Positions 62,855 to 64,000 of a stretch of 64,000 bases of DNA are shown one piece after another. Positions within the stretch are counted from its first letter, which is position 1, and each line of letters begins with the position of its first letter. Source of the stretch: Ptiloglossa arizonensis (lineage: Eukaryota; Arthropoda; Insecta; Hymenoptera; Colletidae); NCBI RefSeq assembly GCF_051014685.1, contig NW_027478385.1, positions 868,001-932,000 on the forward strand, written 5' to 3'. The translations under genes and the position numbers were made by a program. Under the pieces are notes generated by a model that made no database searches, was not told where the DNA came from, and worked only from the letters and a program-made list of their open reading frames with translations.

Positions 62855-64000
62855 TGCAACAGGAATTTCTCGAGTTCGTCAATCCGTTCGCGCTATATGG
62901 GAATTTGAAGTTAAGGAATGGTTGAGAAACCATCAAAATTTTCGCATGTCTGATACTCGAAACCAATAACAACAATGGCCTAGGGGAAACGTACACACAT
63001 CACATTAATCGGGCGAGTTTCTACTTTTAGATGCAACAGGAATTTCTCGAGTTCGTCTATCCGTTCGCGAGATATAGGAGTTTGATATTAAGGATTGGTT
63101 GGGAAACCATCAAAATTTTCGCAAGTCTGGTACTCGAAACCAATAACTTGAATGGCCTAGGGGAAAAGTACACAAACCATTGTAATCGGGCGAGTTTCTA
63201 CTTTCCGATGCAATAGGAAATTCCCGAGTTCGTCAATCCGTTCGCGGGATATGTGAGTTTGAAGTTAAGGAATGGTTGAGAAACCACCAAAATTTTCGCA
63301 AGTCTGATACTCGAAACCAATAACTACAGTGGCCTAGGGCAAAAGTACACACACCTTATTAATCGGGCGAGTTTCTACTTTCAGATGCAACAGGAATTTC
63401 TCGAGTTCGTCTATCCGTTGGCGAGATATGGGTGTGTGAAGTTAAGGAATGGTTGAGAAACCATCGAACTTTTCGCAAGTCTGTTACTCGAAACCAATAA
63501 CTGGAACGGCCTAGGAGAGAAATACACATACCGTCGTAATCGGGCGAGTTTCTACTTTCAGGTGCAACAGGAATTTCTCGAGTTCGTCAATCCCTTCGCG
63601 ATATATGGGAGTTTGAAGTTAAGGAATGGTTGAGAAACCATCAAAATTTCCCAAGTCTGATACTCGAAACCAATAACAACAATGGCCTAGGGGAAAACTA
63701 CACACATCGTATTAGCCGGGCGAGTTTCTACTTTTAGATGCAACAGGAATTTCTCGAGTTCGTCAATCCGTTCGCGATATATGGGAGTTTGAAGTTAAGG
63801 AATGGTTGAGAAACCATCAAAATTTTCGCAAGTCTGATACTCGAAATCAATAACAACAATGGCCTAGGGAAAAACTACACACATCGTATTAGCCGGGCGA
63901 GTTTCTACTTTTAGATGCAACAGGAATTTCTCGAGTTCGTCTATCCGTTCGCGAGATATGGGAGTTAGAAGTTAAGGAATGGTTGAGAAACCATCCAACT
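62855..64000 (+). repeat. Fifteen-monomer higher-order unit, copy 3 (cut by window end)
   Basis: About 1.15 kb, six and a half monomers, follows copy 2 in register and runs off the window. It keeps the same monomer order, with few changes such as CACATTAATCGGG near 63001, CACCTTATTAATC near 63354 and ATACTCGAAACC near 63660 (copy 1 and 2 have ATACTCCAAACC). The array clearly continues beyond this window. Confidence 0.9.

Larger units (their letters stand above)
1..64000 (+). repeat. Satellite array, ~177-bp monomer, head to tail
   Basis: The same unit recurs about 361 times in one orientation with no interruption. The typical monomer counts to exactly 177 bp from the ATG of GATGCAACAGG to the CAG before the next one. 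Landmarks are CTCGAG (16-21), TCGCGA (35-40), ATGGTT/AACCAT dyad (65-80), CCTAGG (126-131) and TAATCGGGCGAG (153-164). GC is about 42% with about nine CpGs per unit. Neighbouring monomers usually differ at several positions, whereas blocks many monomers apart can be nearly identical, which is the mark of higher-order repeats. The length is in the range typical of centromeric satellites of plants and animals, so a centromeric or heterochromatic role is inferred, not shown. I do not recognise the family. No transposon, array edge or unique sequence is present. Confidence 0.98.

Noticed and set aside
1..64000. CRISPR array
   Set aside because: The unit is 177 bp of continuous related sequence with no short constant repeat alternating with unique spacers, and no cas genes.
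1..64000. rRNA, 5S or tRNA gene tandem array
   Set aside because: No conserved rRNA segments, A/B box promoter pairs or cloverleaf arrangement were seen in the monomer; the unit diverges freely along its length.
1..64000. Telomeric or subtelomeric repeat tracts
   Set aside because: No runs of TTTAGGG, TTAGGG or related short repeats occur in the window.
1..64000. Transposon or LTR element inserted in the array
   Set aside because: Monomer phase is kept to within a few bases over the whole 64 kb. No stretch longer than a monomer fails to match the satellite, and no target-site duplications or terminal repeats were seen.
49085..64000. A link between the 2,654-bp patch offset and the 2,654-bp fifteen-monomer period
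   Set aside because: The equal numbers most likely reflect fifteen monomers with a net 1-bp loss in each case; the sequences at the two places are different monomer types.
1..64000. Assigning a species or a named plant centromere family
   Set aside because: The length fits many plant and animal satellites, but the consensus does not match any family I can recall with confidence.

Overview
The whole window is one satellite DNA array. A monomer of about 177 bp is repeated head to tail on the + strand from the first base to the last. Taking the conserved ATG of GATGCAACAGG as monomer position 1, the first is at base 44 and the last at base 63915. That span fits about 361 monomers with a mean of 176.9 bp. 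I found no unique sequence, transposon, inverted block, RNA gene or credible protein-coding gene. The 177-bp unit is close to the DNA held by one nucleosome plus linker. That length, the head-to-tail homogeneity and the layered higher-order repeats point to a eukaryotic chromosome, most likely a centromeric or pericentromeric array (inference). I do not recognise the family, so the organism cannot be named. A plant would fit, but nothing seen here proves it.

Consensus landmarks by monomer position: XhoI-type CTCGAG at 16-21; NruI-type TCGCGA at 35-40; a dyad ATGGTT/AACCAT at 65-80; TTTTCGCAAGTCTGATACTC at about 86-105; AvrII-type CCTAGG at 126-131; TAATCGGGCGAG at 153-164. The consensus is about 42% GC and has roughly nine CpGs, five of them between positions 18 and 39.

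The array is zoned. 1-3.2 kb is a mosaic with short-deletion monomers. 3-10 kb carries six-, thirteen- and nine-monomer duplications. 10-14.4 kb has three- and six-monomer duplications. 14.4-21 kb is rich in an ATCGAT-bearing variant and holds a dimer array. 21-30 kb mixes a distinct subfamily (called B here) and A/B chimeras. 30.5-34.8 kb is a tandem pair of twelve-monomer units. 36-44 kb carries variants marked TCGGAAGAG and CGGATGCA. 44-53 kb contains two almost identical 3.7-kb blocks separated by a one-monomer patch copied from inside the block. 53-57.5 kb is mixed and includes a six-monomer duplication. 57.5 kb to the end is a fifteen-monomer, 2,654-bp higher-order repeat in two full copies and one partial copy.

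There are no genes working together here. The biology is array evolution: repeated unequal exchange or template switching, with many junctions falling in monomer positions about 19-66. There are also candidate chromatin signals, namely short perfect dyads and a degenerate CENP-B-box-like motif. All open reading frames are by-products of a monomer length divisible by three (59 codons).
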